A stretch of DNA of 64,000 bases from Varanus komodoensis. Lineage: Eukaryota > Chordata > Lepidosauria > Squamata > Varanidae. The first letter of the stretch is position 1. Every line of letters begins with the position of its first letter. The notes below the pieces were generated by a model. It made no database searches, was not told the origin of the DNA, and saw nothing but the letters and a program-made list of their open reading frames with translations. The stretch is from assembly GCF_004798865.1 (NCBI RefSeq), contig NW_025335438.1:12178001-12242000 (forward strand), read 5' to 3'. Shown in pieces: positions 1-50,029 of the stretch. The position numbers and the translations under genes are program-made.

Positions 1-35976
<35,976 letters not shown>

Positions 35977-36194
35977 CTGGGGGAGCAGGGAGAGAGAGAG
36001 AAAGATGGTCAAGGCACTGAAGAACTGTAGGCAAAAGTAATAGCCATGACAATCTGTAACAAAAAAGCAAGCATTTCTAAGCAGTTCTGTGTGATTGTAG
36101 ATTCCATCATCATCTGCACTGAAGAAACATGCATTTCCAAATACATATGGCTGTTCTGGCTATTTGCAAAATTCAGCACCAAATTCTTATACTC

Positions 36195-36770
36195 TCAGAG
36201 TCCAGGGCATGGGTGGCAAAAGTCAAGACAAAGGCACCAGGACTCAGGCAAGACAGGGTCCAAAACCAGTCCAAAGTCCAGTAGTAAATTCAGAGGCAGG
36301 GTCATAGGCCAAAGGTAAGAACCAGAAGTACATGACAGGACAAAACAAGGACACTGTCATGAGGAAGGCTTGAAAACCAGAAAGACACCAGGAACAAGGA
36401 GCAAGGACTTGACGCAGGATAACTGAACAGAATTCAGGAGCAGTAAAGCTGTGGCAAATAAGGCAAGGTAGAAAGGCTGCAAGGGGAGACAAGGTAGGGC
36501 AAGCCACAATGCAACAAGGAACAACACAATACAGCAGGCATGACAGGAACAAGATGTATAGGAAAGCAGATATGGCAGGAGCCATCCAACAAGAGGTAGG
36601 GAAAATGCAGGAATACCTGCACTGCTGAGGTGAGACAGATACACAAAGAAGCAGGAAAAATGTAAAAACTGAACCACAGCTAGCAGAAGGACCTGTATTG
36701 CTAAAGCAGCCAGGGGTAGGAAGAGCTTGCTCTAACATAGCCCATCTGGCACTCATTTGGGATGGATCCT
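36195..36770. repeat. Purine-rich CAGG/CAAGG-type repetitive block, unassigned
   Basis: About 575 bp rich in aggcaagg, acaagg and aaccag motifs. Its left end (gtggcaaaagtcaagacaaa then ggcaccaggactc) resembles 58850-58885 (gtggcagaaagctgaacaga then ggcaccaggaccc). It could be an LTR-like or satellite-like repeat. It leaves a 176-codon minus-strand open frame that looks compositional. Confidence 0.4.
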
Positions 36771-38469
36771 GCAAATACTGTAGTGCAGAACAATGGTTGT
36801 TCTGCTTCTAGCCAGCAGATGAAGCCCTGGAGCGACCAGATTCTGATGCACATCTGCTATATGCATCTGAACATCTTACTTTATAAGAGCATCATGCAAA
36901 TATCAGTATTAGCACAGCATTGCATAGTGTAACTATCCTAATGTTATGCCCCATTTCCAGATTAAAACCTATTACTGATAAGATGGAGCATGTTAAAAGA
37001 TGAACTATTTTCTGAAACATGAAAAGAAAGCTATTTAGATGCAGGAAAGCATATCCTTGAAACACAAGCAACTGTGAGACTCCCATCACATGGAAGCATT
37101 TCATTGTTTTATTCAGATATAGCAATTATATCAGCCATGTTTCTGCAAAATGCTAACTCAAAATTGCTGAGAATTCTAACTTATCAGTAACAAACAGCAT
37201 GTTAGAGCATGCTGACCAATTGTTTTCATTCGGCTCCTGTTGCAAATGGAAGGGGCTAAAGTGGAAATCTGTCAGGGCAGTAAAGCTTAAGATTGTATCC
37301 AAACCCTGTTCTACCCTGGTACACTTTTGGTTATTCTGCCACATAACTTACAGGGAGCCAAGTGGAAGTGATCAGACAGCATGCTACTTATTACCACTGG
37401 CTTAGCATTCTGTGAAAATACAGCCACTAGTTCATATAAACATGAATTAGGATTTTCAATTTCTTAGTTAGAAAATGGAAAATCTCACTTTTAAGTCCTT
37501 TAGCTATGACAGACTGAAGTAGTCAATGCCATTCAAGATTAATATGATACACTGCTAACTATTAAATCTAACTTAGAAAAACATTCAAGCTTATTTTCTA
37601 ATATGTGAGACTGTTTCAATAGATTTTTTATTGCTGAAACTGAAGAAATACTTATTTTCTAACTCAATGGTCTAACAAAGAACACTAACAATTATAACCA
37701 TTACATAGGAACACATTTAGTGATGCTTTTAATGAAAATGCAGAGAATCCCCTTATCTTATATGCAAAAACTTATTTGTGTTCCTTGAAGCATTTCAATT
37801 TCAGATGCATTACTAAGTCATTAGGCAACATAAATATTTGTACAGAATTTTGATTTGTATTATAGCTTTGAAGGATACTAGATTCAAACACTGAAATACC
37901 AGGCACACTTCACCTTGAACCATTCAGTGAAACATACTTGTGTGTGTGTGTGGGTGTGCAGAAGAATTAGCAAATGAGTCCTGTAATTCTTCTTGTGTTC
38001 ATTAACCCATGCCAGCAGCAGAGACAAAGGCCAATTATAATGCTGCATGATACAGGCAAAAAGACTAGTCTTTCAGCAATTCACCAGCTGGATGACCACC
38101 TGTTTTCTCAACTTGGCTGGGGTGCTAAAGGCACTAACACAATCCATTATCCACTATTCTTGAAGATAAATTAAAATATTTTGATTCAAAATATTATAGA
38201 AGATATTTCTAGATTAAGGGCCAGCATCTTAAATTTGAATTTACAAAAATAAAGTTAATTAACCCTGTGAATATTTAATTAAGCTGAGATCGTAACATGT
38301 TTTTAGAGTAATACTTGGTTTTAGCCATCTGAGTGTATATTGCAAGGATGAAGAACCTCAAACCTTCCCATGATACCACTCAGCCCCTCCTGTGTTACCT
38401 AGAATAGCATACTGCTATTCCTAGCCATTTCCCCTTCAAAAAAGCAACCAATCTTTTGGGGTTCCCTGA

Positions 38470-39045
38470 CAGGGACTGCAGCCAAGAAATTAAAAGACGC
38501 TTGCTCCTGGGGAGGAAAGCTATGGCAAATCTAGACAGCATACTAAAAAGCAGAGACATCACCCTTCCAACGAAAGTGCGTATAGTCAAGGCTATGGTTT
38601 TCCCAGTTGCAATGTATGGCTGTGAAGGCTGGACCATAAGGAAGGCTGAGCGCTGAAGAATTGAGGCCTTTGAACTGTGATGCTGGCGGAGACTCCTGCA
38701 AGTCCCTTGGACCACAAGGCGATCAAACCAGTCTGTCCTAGAGGAGATCAACCCTGACTGCTCTTTCGAAGGCCAGATACTGAAGATGAAACTCAAATAT
38801 TTTGGCCACCTAATGAGAAGGAAGGACTCCCTGGAGAAGAGTCTAATGCTGGGAACAATAGATGGCAAAAGAAGAAGGGGACGGCGGAGGATGAGATGGC
38901 TAGATGGAGTCACTGAAGCAGTTGGTGTGAGCTTAAGTGGACTCCGGGGGATGGTGGAGGACAGGAGGGCCTGGAGGAATGTTGTCCATGGGGTCGCAAT
39001 GGGTCGGACACGACTTCGCGACTAACAAAAACAACAACAACAAGC
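38470..39045 (+). mobile_element. Bov-B (RTE) LINE 3' end, copy B
   Basis: Clear Bov-B 3' region: peptides EIKRRLLLGRKAMANLDSIL, KSRDITLPTKVRIVKAMVFP, VAMYGCEGWTIRKAER, then LKYFGHLMRRKDSLEKSLML and RRRGRRRMRWLDGVTEAVGV. The 3' end is gggtcggacacgacttcgcg followed by aacaacaacaa. It is 5'-truncated; one stop and a frame change separate two ORF pieces (38456-38656 and 38786-39025). Better preserved than copy A. Confidence 0.96.
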
Positions 39046-41084
39046 TTTTGTACAATTTTCCTCATTCTAAAATGCCTCTCCAAAAGCTTAGTTACACGTA
39101 GTAAGAATTTTAAATCAAACTATTTATTTAGTTGGCTCTGTTTCTTAAGCCTTCTGTCCCACCTTTCCCTAAAATCCACTCCCTGAGATTTTCTGGAACC
39201 TTTGACTCTTCAACTAAAAGGGTGTTTGTAGCCTTTGTATAACCCTCCTAGTTATTTCCAAGCTTTGTTATCAGATATGCAACAGACATTACAACCAGGT
39301 GTTGTTCCACTACACCCATGACTCTATACATAGTGAGTGTTCTCAAAGATAATTTTGTTAGATTCTGTCTCCATCAAGCAAAGGCTAGAATTCTTCCCAT
39401 ATGGTTTTCCAGTATGGTATGATAAATGCTAACTAGAGAAAGGACAAGAACATTTTCTCAGCAATAACAGATCTGTTTAGAGATTACTGTTACAAAAGGT
39501 TATTCTTAACATAGCAAAGATAATACAGATAAATTCTCCTCAAAGCAGACTGTATGATATCTAAGAGTTTGGCACCAAATAACAGAATTTTGTGGGACAC
39601 CAAGTTCCTACTGAATTTGATCTCTGCATTGCGTTGGTATTTAGATTTTCTAATTTTATTATCTACTTGTGTTGATGATTATATATATAAAACTATTCTA
39701 AAATGCTTTGCAAAAGCTTTAACACACATGATGTCAATACTCACATAGTGATCAACCTCTAATTTCATTTGGTATATCTCATAATACCATATTACACATG
39801 TAAGCTGAATCAATATATATATGGCACTCATTCCTGAATTGCATTAAAACAGAATTCTCCATTACATTCAAATCAGGGACCTCTGTAGTTGGTTTAATAA
39901 ATAGGATAACTCAAATGGACTCAGTATTTTAGTCCATGAATTTAATTATTAAAAGATATAATCAGAATTAAATTAATAAATTCAAAAGAACACTAATAAT
40001 ATTCAGATTCTTTCAGAATCCATCAACATTATGCCTGATTATATATTTAGAAAAAGAAGTTAGAATCATTATTCACTAACCAACCAAAATGCTGTATTTT
40101 TTCCATCAACAATTTAATAGGTTTACGCAGAAATCTAAAGTTTTAATAGCAGATTGAATCTTCTTCATAAGATAAATTCAATTAATTGGCATTCCTGATT
40201 CACATTACAGAAAATAAAAATGAATTTCATGATATTGTACTTTTGACTTTCAAGTTCCTTTTTTTTTTTAAAGAATTGCCAGTTTAAAGTAATTCACTAC
40301 TAAAAAACCAAATATCATCCATAGCATCAAATATAACTACACCTGCTGATTTTCCAGTGAGTTATTTGCCAACTTATAATCTATTCTTCATTGGACAAAG
40401 ATCACTCTTCTAGTAGTAAACTTTGCAGAAATTTATTTCCTTAGTAAAGCACAAAGTGAACCAACTGTAGCTATCTTGAATAGGATGCTGTGACTCTGTA
40501 AAAAGTTTCAAAAGCTGATTAAAGTTTTCTGAAAGATGATTCAGCATAACATCTTATGAGATCTGTCAAAGTCACCACTTACAAGGGAAAATAACTACTG
40601 CAAGCAGATATAGTTATCTTGTTTATAAACCAAGTTGGAAAACCCTTTATGGACAAAGCAAAGATAATTTTTAGAATACATTTATAGGAACTTTGCATGT
40701 ATCTTACACTGAAGTCATGAGACACTAATGTTTGACACTTTTCATGAGGAGGAAGTTTTAATTATATGTCTGTGTAAATATCCTACCCTTTATTAGTTAC
40801 TTTGTATTTTGATTTTCTAATATTTTATGATACGCAATTTTAAATGATGTACATTCAAATCATTGCCTTCTGATGAAAGCTAGTCCCAAACCCTAATCCT
40901 GTATGGCTACCATTACTTATTTATCCCACTTGGCCTCTATGAAGCTGAAGGCAGGATGCATTTTGGTGTTTTTCTGCTCAACAACACTGAGATCAGACTG
41001 AAAGGTGGCACAGTGTTTCACATATACATATGCATATGAAATCTGTCAAAACAATCCTATTTAGCCCTGTCAAAACTTTCTTCA

Positions 41085-41165
41085 ACAAGACTTTGTTGTG
41101 AGCCATCTTGAGACCTGTCAGTATAGATGGGATATAAGTGTTTCAAATAAATAAGTAAATAAATA
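41085..41165 (+). repeat. L2/MIR-type 3' tail fragment
   Basis: It reads ttgttgtgagccatcttgag, gatgggatataagtg and ends aaataaataagtaaataaat, an L2-like 3' terminus without the rest. Confidence 0.55.
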
Positions 41166-41769
41166 CCCTTTCTTACCTTGTCAGAGTAGCTAGAGGCTCA
41201 GGAAAGTGTGGAAAAGGTGAATAGTGAGAACTATCAGGGAAATCCTTAAAATCTAGGAGGGAAATATACTCACCACCCCTTTCCACAGGCAAAGTTCCCA
41301 TTGCAGAAGTGCTTTTTCTTGACAGATTGCAATTAAACAGTTGAAAAATGAAAAGCAAAGTAACAGATAAACATATCTACAACTTTGCAGTTTCAAATAC
41401 ACCAAGGCACACTCTGAGACTGTTAGTCTGGCTATCATACAAATGTTTATTTGTATAGAAAGCAAAATTAATCTAATCAAAAGCCATTGTGATTGATGGG
41501 TAGTCTCTTTCACCAGGTCACAAACTTCTGCCAGCATCCATTGAACCAAGTTCAGCCATATATGCCTTTAGTGTGAATCTCACCACTATTTCCCTCCTAT
41601 GTTCCTATATAAATATAGCTGTATAATTCCATTTATACCTGACTGATGAAAAGCAATGCCCAACAATGCAAAAGGGTTGTAACATAGAAGCCACCACAAA
41701 GTAGTCTGTGATATTTCAAAACTAAGTTCTAACATCCTAATTTCTAGGACACAGGTATGGCACTCAGAT

Positions 41770-41930
41770 CTAGAAGCATAAGAGTTGCCGTGCTGGATCT
41801 GACCAAGGGGCCATCTAATCTACCATTCTGTTCATACAGTAACCAACCAGCTTCCCACAGGATTCCACAACCAAAACATGAGTACAACAGCACCCTCCTG
41901 GCTAAGGTTCCCACAACTGGCATACACAGT
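41770..41930 (-). repeat. CR1-type LINE 3' tail
   Basis: Plus text agaagcataagagttgccgt, gctggatctgaccaaggggc, catctaatctaccattctgt and cagcttcccacaggat is the antisense of a common amniote LINE tail ending in ttatgtt-type repeats. Paralogous to 55270-55460. Confidence 0.62.
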
Positions 41931-42544
41931 CACACTGCTTCTACCTGGCAGCTGTGCTCTCTGCCTTATGCACACATGTTTTTGTGTGCAGTTATTTAGC
42001 ACGCCTTACCTACAAAGAACTCAAAACAGCTCACCTATGAATTTCAAAGGATCCATATAATCTATGCAATTGCATGGTTAGTAAACTAGTTTATACTTTT
42101 CCTGCTCGTGAAGGCAAAAACTGTGTGCAGTTATTTATTGCTATTATTTCTGTTAGACATTGTGAGGTCATAGAAATGGAGTAGTCATTTCTTACTGAAC
42201 TGCAGTACTTATCCAGCCATACAAAGAAAACTATATTAACCAACACATTTGCCAACTGTTAATTGCAAACTGTAGAGACGCTTTTCTTTCCCGTTATTCT
42301 TAAGAGGCAGACAAAAAGGAAGCAAACATCATTTCCTCACTATAGAGAAAAAATAGAGTTCACCCTGGGAACAGAAAAGGGTGGAGACCTCAACATTCCG
42401 GAATTATAATATGTTGTCTCTGTGAACTGAACATCTAATATCATAATGGCATAAGCAATCCTAGCAGATTAATAAGGAATCCATAGGTGGAGAGGCAGAT
42501 ACAAAGCCAATTTTTATATCCAAAAGAGTACCATAACATAGTGG

Positions 42545-43090
42545 GTTGAAGAAATCCCAATTTCTTGTTGTTCAACGATTAATAGACTTAGATCTCCAAT
42601 ATCTGAGAATTGCTAGAAAAAATAGTTCACCATTCTATGTTAACTGTAATAATTGCTATAATAATGGTTTTACTCCAGCCCTATATCTGTACACACTAAC
42701 TATCCCAAAGTACAGAGTATTTACTCTTTCCTGTTTTAATGTGCTTTCATCAGCACTATTAAAAGAACAATTTAATAAGACTCCAATTAATGAATAGGTG
42801 TGTTCCTGTGGTGCTGGAGCAGATGATGTTCTCTTATATTGCAGCTTTTATAAGGAACGCCAAGAGAAATTGATTTAACCATTCATAAAAGATTTTTATG
42901 AGAATGATTCTTCCACTCCAGTATCTATGTGTTTAATGAATGTATTCTCTTATGCTACTGGAAATGTTGCCAATTTTTTAAATGTCTGCAATGCAGATGA
43001 GGAAAAATATGGTCACCTGTTTAAGGAAAATATTGCATAAATTGTAATGATTTAATTGTTTTAGTTTTTCTACTGCTGTTTTGTTTTTCA
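42545..43090 (+). mobile_element. Unassigned LINE ORF2 C-terminal fragment
   Basis: Coding remnants show YRVFTLSCFNVLSSALLKEQ, PINE, then VCSCGAGADDVLLYCSFYKE and PVSMCLMNVFSYATGNVANF. This has the layout of a LINE C-terminal region with a Cys-rich CxC...C segment. At least two stops interrupt it. I cannot fix the family; no 5' part is seen. Confidence 0.6.
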
Positions 43091-43694
43091 CATTTTCCCG
43101 GACTGTGACCATAAAAAACTAAAAAAAGAAGAAAAAAAAAAACCAAGAATACCACCAATAAAATTACTCTTAAAAGAACATGTTCTTGGATGAAAAAATA
43201 TATTAGCATGAAACTGCATGTCTGTTTCATGGCTGATAACTTAGACGAGTTATAGATAGACTTAGATACAGTGGCTGTGTATCAAATTTATGACCAACTG
43301 GAATTGGCTTCTTCAGCCATTCTGAAGGCAAAGCTAAATCTTGAAATACATAATCTTATTTTGTACAAAATTCTTTGTAAAGAAGTTAATGGAGTTTTTA
43401 ATAAATAACAGAAGTAAATCACTATAAACAATAATCTTGGAAAACTTATGGCATGATTTCAGTGCCACATTTGCTAAGTGAATAAGGAGTGCAAGAACTA
43501 AAATTTGAACTTTCCCTTCTTGGTATCTTTCTTCTTCCAAGTTTTGGAGCCTGGCTCTGAAAAAGTGTTTCTTGGCTTAAGGAGAAATTTTGCAGGCAAG
43601 ATATAGTCCTTCTGGTGTACATTTCAGTACACTTAACTGTTTTGAATACAATAAGCACAATAATACAGAAAGTGTGCCTGGAATTCAACCCTTA

Positions 43695-43742
43695 TTTTGA
43701 GGAAAACACCACCCCTTTTTTTGAGGAAAACACCACCCCTTT
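43695..43742. repeat. 24-bp tandem duplication
   Basis: Two units of 24 bp beginning ttttgaggaaaacaccaccc (43695-43718 and 43719-43742). The first 22 bp are identical and the last two differ by at most one base. A recent slippage-type duplication. Confidence 0.9.
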
Positions 43743-46700
43743 GCTGCTACACTGAAAATTTGACAGCAAATAACTGTTTTTGCCCATTGAGCTATTTAGG
43801 TTGCACAAACATTGGTTTTTATTAGCACTAAAGCTGGCACGACCCTGGATAGACCCTATAGAAAGCTAGCTTCTGTTAGTCTTATACAGTCTTATATTGC
43901 TTACGCCGCTTTCAGGCACAGAGGTATCCCCTAAGAAATCATATGGGTAGCCAATTTCAGGGTTAGTGAATGAGCTCACTTGATCATTCACAATATGAAA
44001 AACAGATTATTCTATTTAGCTGTTCTCCTTTTACAGAAAAGTTGTCAGAGCTCTAAGAACTTGAAGCAGTATGTTAACTACTTTTCCAGCTTATGACCAT
44101 AATTCATACCACACAAAATGTCAGAGATTTAAGTTTTTAATACATTTCAATTCTTTTAATACAGGGATTTTTTGTATACTTTTGCACTTTTCACATGTTT
44201 ATCTGAACACGAGTGTCAGGAGACAATGCTGCATTCTGCTTGTGGCTGCAGACTGCAGCACCACCGGTACATGCATTCACCAGAAGGTATAGAAGGTGTG
44301 TGCGAGTGGAGCCAAACACAGGCATCACCAGGGGTGGTGTTTGACAGTGGCCCATTAGAGCTGGAGCCTCAGATCTCTCATTTGGAATGCTGACCCTCTG
44401 GAAGACTGTTTTCACTTGAAATGAAAATGCAGGCACACTAATTATTGCTGCGGCATTCTGATCTCTTGCATTAGTTGAGTTTTGCTCACATGTGCTTCAC
44501 CTCCTGCAGCACCTACCCCTTGAGTCTTTCTCCTGAAATTCTCTTCTGAAATCAAATGCCTTCCTCTGCCCATTCATGCATCCTTTTTGCAAACAATGGC
44601 TCCTTAACAGATGGGGCTCTTTAAAGACACACAGAGAGAGACTTTAGAACATGTGCACATTATGCACATTTGTTCTCTTTTCTGTGTATGCTAAGTAAGC
44701 CCCGGAATTTTTCAGTAGCTAGCACCATCCTGGGTGTGACCCTGTTCTTTCCTGTTCATGAATTCACATTTTAGAGTAAACAGTGCTTCAATCACAAAGT
44801 CTCAGAAATATATCATATTCAGAACTGAACCTCTTTTTTTGTTTAGTTTTATTCCATTATATATGAGCCTTAAAATACTGCAGAATGCCTAAATGTGCTT
44901 AGATTTTATCAGTTTGACCTATTTTTCTTTACAACCTTGCTGCGACACCTTCCATTTTGTATGTACTTTATCAATATTGATCTACTTTACTCACATCCAT
45001 TGTTAGTAAAATGGTCATTTTGCAATTATCTATATACTGACAGTACTCGTATGCATTGCTAAACCATAATTTAGAATTATGTCCTTAAACCAAATGAGCA
45101 GTTGTTAGCTTTAACTATGATTATCTGAAGAAGCCAAGAAATATTCTTTTCCATTTAAGCAACTACCATTCATTTTTTTATTGTAATTCTCTAAAATGGA
45201 GGCCTGAGATACTATAGTTATTTATTTATGCATTAGTAATTGTGGGGGTGTATCCTGTTTTGAGCTTTGGCTTCCCACTATTGCTTAAAATGCTGCCAAA
45301 AGGTAGCCTCCAACTTGTTGTGGTAAAGATTTTAAAGAGCAACATATTCTGTTTCCTACATTACACAAAAGTAGAGGCACAAGTTCTCCTTTCACTGGTA
45401 AATCAATTCTCAAAGGGGATGCTATTATCAGAAACAAGGGAGCTCTATGGTGTTTGTTAGACTTGGACAAGAGCTACTCTTTTCTTCTCTGGCCAGTTGT
45501 CTGTCAGGAAAGGAGGCCAGTGTCTTCAAGCCAGGCTTTAGCAGCTGTCCAAACACTACCCACTACTTGCAAGTAGTGCATGGAATCTATTAGTGTTTAT
45601 ACATTCAAGTTACCACAAAGGACCAGCCAGCTACTAGGAGGTTTTTATACTTATGCAGCTGCAGACATATCTATTAGTGATATGGAACCCTGCCATTCCT
45701 TCTCCCTGATGTCAAATCAGCATCAGTGCAAACTGGAAGATCACATAGTTTTTCACTAGTGTACTCCTACTGCACACCAAAACAAACGGGATTCTATCTA
45801 TACATAGGATTGCTGTGATGCAATTCTACTAGCATAAAATAATTCTTCCTGTATAAAAAAACAGGCTTGTGAAATGCTGCTGCATAATAAATCACTCATT
45901 TTCTCTACAATAAAGAAAGTGTGGGGAATTAACTCTAGTTTTTGGCACTCTGTCTAATAAATAGTGGTACAAACATTGGCTTAAACTTATACTTCACACC
46001 CATCTTGTGTAACTTATTGTCAGTATTTGGGAAATAAAACTAATTAGAAAAAGCACATCTCACAGTGTTATACTTATGAGCTACTATCAATGATACAAAG
46101 CAAAATATGCCCCCTTAACTATTTTAAAAAATCATTAGCATGAAGAATTACAGGCTTTCCAAAAAGTTCCACTCGAAGCATAATGCAGATACTTTCTTCC
46201 CCATGCATACAACTTGCACATTAAAAGAAAAATTAATTACATGGAACTGAAAAAAAATAGTCATTAAACATTCGGGAAGTGGAAATCAAAGAGATGCGGA
46301 ATTCTAATTGGAAACCTACAAAAATTATTTGCATAACAAACACAACTACAAACTTTGTAACTGTCAAGATTTCAGTAATGGGAGGTTAATCAGTCATTAG
46401 CTACTCCACATACTATCTAGTTCATTCTAGATAGCACACTTCACCTCATCACAGCAGTTAGAGCACAAACCTTTCAAATTTTATGTCTGCTAGAAATTGA
46501 CTAGGTAACTAGGAGTTGCTGCATCTAGTTAACATTAAAGCATGTTAAGAAATTGACAATCCACACAAAATATTTCAGGAGCATACTTTAAAAATCTGTG
46601 TACAGTTGGATGTATTTCCTATATTTTTTCTTGTTGTTGTTGTTCTGGTTCTCTGCTCACTGAAGCAATGGCTGCTACAAATGAAAGCAAGATTTTGCAT

Positions 46701-47008
46701 CTAATCAGCAGCAAGAATTTAGCCTGAAAACTGTTACACAGCAACTTCTTTGAGGAGTCTGGGCTGACTGCCATGCTTGCATTTGTGAATGAAATGGAAA
46801 GAGCCTTGCACCACCATGTTCCCCCACTCCCCAACCTCCCATGATATCACTGTCTTTCACTGCTTCCTTTGCCTGATTAAATCAATGATCCAGAAATTAA
46901 TTCAGCATCTTAAGAAATATTTAGCTGTCCTTTCCCCACTCCCAAAGTGTTGATCCTGTTTTCTAGATCACCTTGTAAAACAGCTCTCTACTAATAGTAC
47001 AGGAAAAC

Positions 47009-47366
47009 ATGACACCAGGCTACTGCATTGGTCTTTATCGAAGCCATGCTAACACCACTCATCTGTTCATATTACCCCTTTCAAGCTTCAAGATTTTTCT
47101 GTGCTCTGCCAAATTTTATAAAAGTTTTCAGCTCAAAAGGGATAATTCCAGCAGCAAAAACTTTTTTCAATGTTTTATTGGCAGGACCAGCAACTGCCAT
47201 ACCATTTATGCATATTTTTGCTTTACTGTCCAGGTTCCTGCTAAACTCCAGTGGAATCATTGAAGACTTTTTAAGGGGAATGGTAGTGCAGAATTTCTGG
47301 CAAAAACTGTTTCAGGGGACAGAGAGGTTACTTTTTCTTTCTTGGTGCATGCTGGTCTCCATCTAA
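47009..47366. other. Block open on both strands, unidentified
   Basis: The plus strand has a 112-codon open frame (47028-47366). The minus strand reads a soluble-protein-like stretch (KAKICINGMAVAGPANKTLK, KVFAAGIIPFELKTFIKFGR). Neither is recognised. It may be an old retroposed or transposon coding fragment, or chance. Confidence 0.25.
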
Positions 47367-50029
47367 ATCAGGATCCCATAGAGGAAAGAAAAATATCTGG
47401 CTCAGTTTCACTTTTGCCATTAGGAGAATGTGCAGTTCTTTGTCCCTATCCAACACGTAGTAACTAGTCCCCATGGCTAGAAACACAGAGCAGTATAAAA
47501 CAGTTGCACAGAACTGAAAGTGATGTTTACCTCTAGTTGCACAGTTGCATAATTTTAGACTCCAGAATAAACTTAATGGTTTGACAGGGAAGATGCTCTT
47601 TAGAGGGAAGTGTGTTTTACTTCAAAATGTGATACACAACCTCTGCTGTGTTTTGGAGCCTTCCTGCTGCTTCTGCTGAGTTGGGCATTGGATTCCTGTC
47701 CCAAAATTATGACTTGAAAGACTTTGCTACCTGTTGCCATCTCCTTCAACTTTCTGCAAGATTCCCACAAGAGACAAGAATGGAGTATATCCTTGTACTG
47801 TGCAAAATCAGTGCAGCTCCTTCACTGTTTTACTTTGGCTTCACTTCCCACTACTCACTGTGCATCCTATAGCATTCAGGAGTCTGTGGAAACATTCCCT
47901 TTATTTTGGGAAGCAATAGGTGAGACAGTATCTTTGATAAGTATTTATTTACAGAGATAACTTCTAACTAATCAAAGGCCTCATCTAGACTATACTGTTT
48001 TCCTCCCAGTACTACGTACCTAATTCCTTCTTGCTAAAGATGCTGTTGGTCTGCAGCAACAGCAACATACACCCCTTCCCATTTTCCCAAGCTGCCAGTC
48101 TTGAGAAGCAAAGATGAGTTTTATGAGTTTTTATACAAATTCTACATTGCGAGAATCAGGCCCAGTACAACTGATCAGTGACCTTCCCCATCCCTTACCC
48201 ATCACACTTTATTTTTAACTTTTGGTACATAAAGGGTAGTTGTAGGTTAAATAAGAGTTGGTTACTAAAATATGACTCTGCCTAAATTATTGTGCATAGT
48301 ATTAATCCAAAGACTACACAGGTTTTGGATATATTGCTATTCCCTGCACTGCTAGTAGCAATATTTTCTTTTCAGACTTTATCAAACAATATAGGGACAT
48401 TGCTTGGGCTTTACATAAAATAGTAGGTATTGCAAAATTTCTAATAATTCAGAATACTAGAAAGTGGAAGATATTGTGCCTGACAATACCCACAAAAATA
48501 TTGATCTGTATGTTGGTGAGATTGTTATATTCTCAAGAGAGAGTGCCAGTTTAGCAAACATAAAAATAGTTTTTTCTTTCTTTCTTTCAAACGGTCATGT
48601 TTGTTCAGAGCACAGATACTGAATCACTGAACAACTACAAAAACAATAGGGAAAATTCCTTCCCTTGTTTTCAAGTCAATTGAACTACATTCACAGTTTT
48701 CTATTCAATTTCCTGTGGGGATCACATGATAGTATATGGAAAGAAATTAAGACACTTGTGTAAAAAACAGGCCAATTTCCAAACATTATACTTAAATGAC
48801 ATTCCACACTGTGAAAGCTGAAAATATGAATAAGAGGAAAAGTCATTAAAGGAAGACACCAACAATTCTACACACTGTATTTTACTTCTGAAAACTTCAA
48901 AAAAGAATGTGGAAGTTCGTTTTCAGTTTGATAAGCAACTGTTTTTTGTATTGTATTGATAGCAGTTTGTACATTTTTTTTCAAGCATAGCATGTAAAGG
49001 ACCAAGCTCTTCACAGAGCATCTATGGTTTTGAAACCTCTAGGGGCACCAAACTTCTTCCAGCTGTAGATGTGTTTCATCAGGGGCAAGAGGAGAAGTCC
49101 CCAGTAGATGAAAGTTACTGGCTACCACTTCTCATTAATACCAGAATGGAAACTAAAACTAGGATGTTAGAATCATTATTTAATGATTAAACCCCATCAG
49201 TAAATTACCTTTTTGTCACATTTCTTGCCAACAATGATTGTATAAATGCATTGTTTCCCTTAGATTTTCTTAGTTGATTGAGTACCAGTAAACCTTCCCT
49301 ATCTTACTACAGATTTTATATGTATAACCATACCTACAACATTTCAAGATTCCTCCTGGTTTCTGATATATTCTGTATAATAGCTATGTTCTCATTCAGT
49401 TCCAAGCAATCCTGTCTCCTCATCTTGACTCAGAGTTATCATGTTCCTTTCCAAGAGTCTCTTCCGCAGAAAAATATTCCAGAGACTTATTGACCTTTTT
49501 AACACTATAATTGATTTTTACAGTGTTGATATTTTTACAGTTGATATGCTCCCAATCAAGTTCCAGACTATCCCTTCTAAACAGTACCTGAAACATTTGC
49601 ACCATTATCAATAAGGAATGAGCTATCCTATATTAAGTGTTTCTCAGTTATTGTCAGCATTTCCTTAAATAAAAGCAGCTCTGAAACCTTTTTAATGTGA
49701 AGTGCCAGCAATCTGGTTTCATTGCAGTTCAAATGTGAATCTGTCTCTTTTGTTCAGGTTTGTCATACCTCCAAAATGCTTCCCAGTACCTAACAAATTT
49801 AAACCTTCCTTCCCATCATCTCTCTCATCCACACACTGAAAACCCAGTTTTAATCTAGTTGTTCTGCATGCAGAATAGGTAGCATTTCTGAAAATACTAC
49901 AGTAGAAGTCTTCTACTTCAACATCTTCCCTAGAAATTATTTTTTCCAAGACTGAGCAATATTGTCTAAGAGGTTGGTACCAACATATTATGGCCACTGA
50001 CTCCTCCCTGACACAATACCATGATGGAA

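Noticed and set aside
36244-36774. 176-codon minus-strand open frame rich in Leu, Ser, Cys and Pro
   Set aside because: It is the reverse of a purine-rich repetitive block; overlapping frames are open as well, and the composition looks like an artefact of base bias.
38395-38913. 172-codon minus-strand open frame
   Set aside because: Antisense shadow of the Bov-B 3' coding region.
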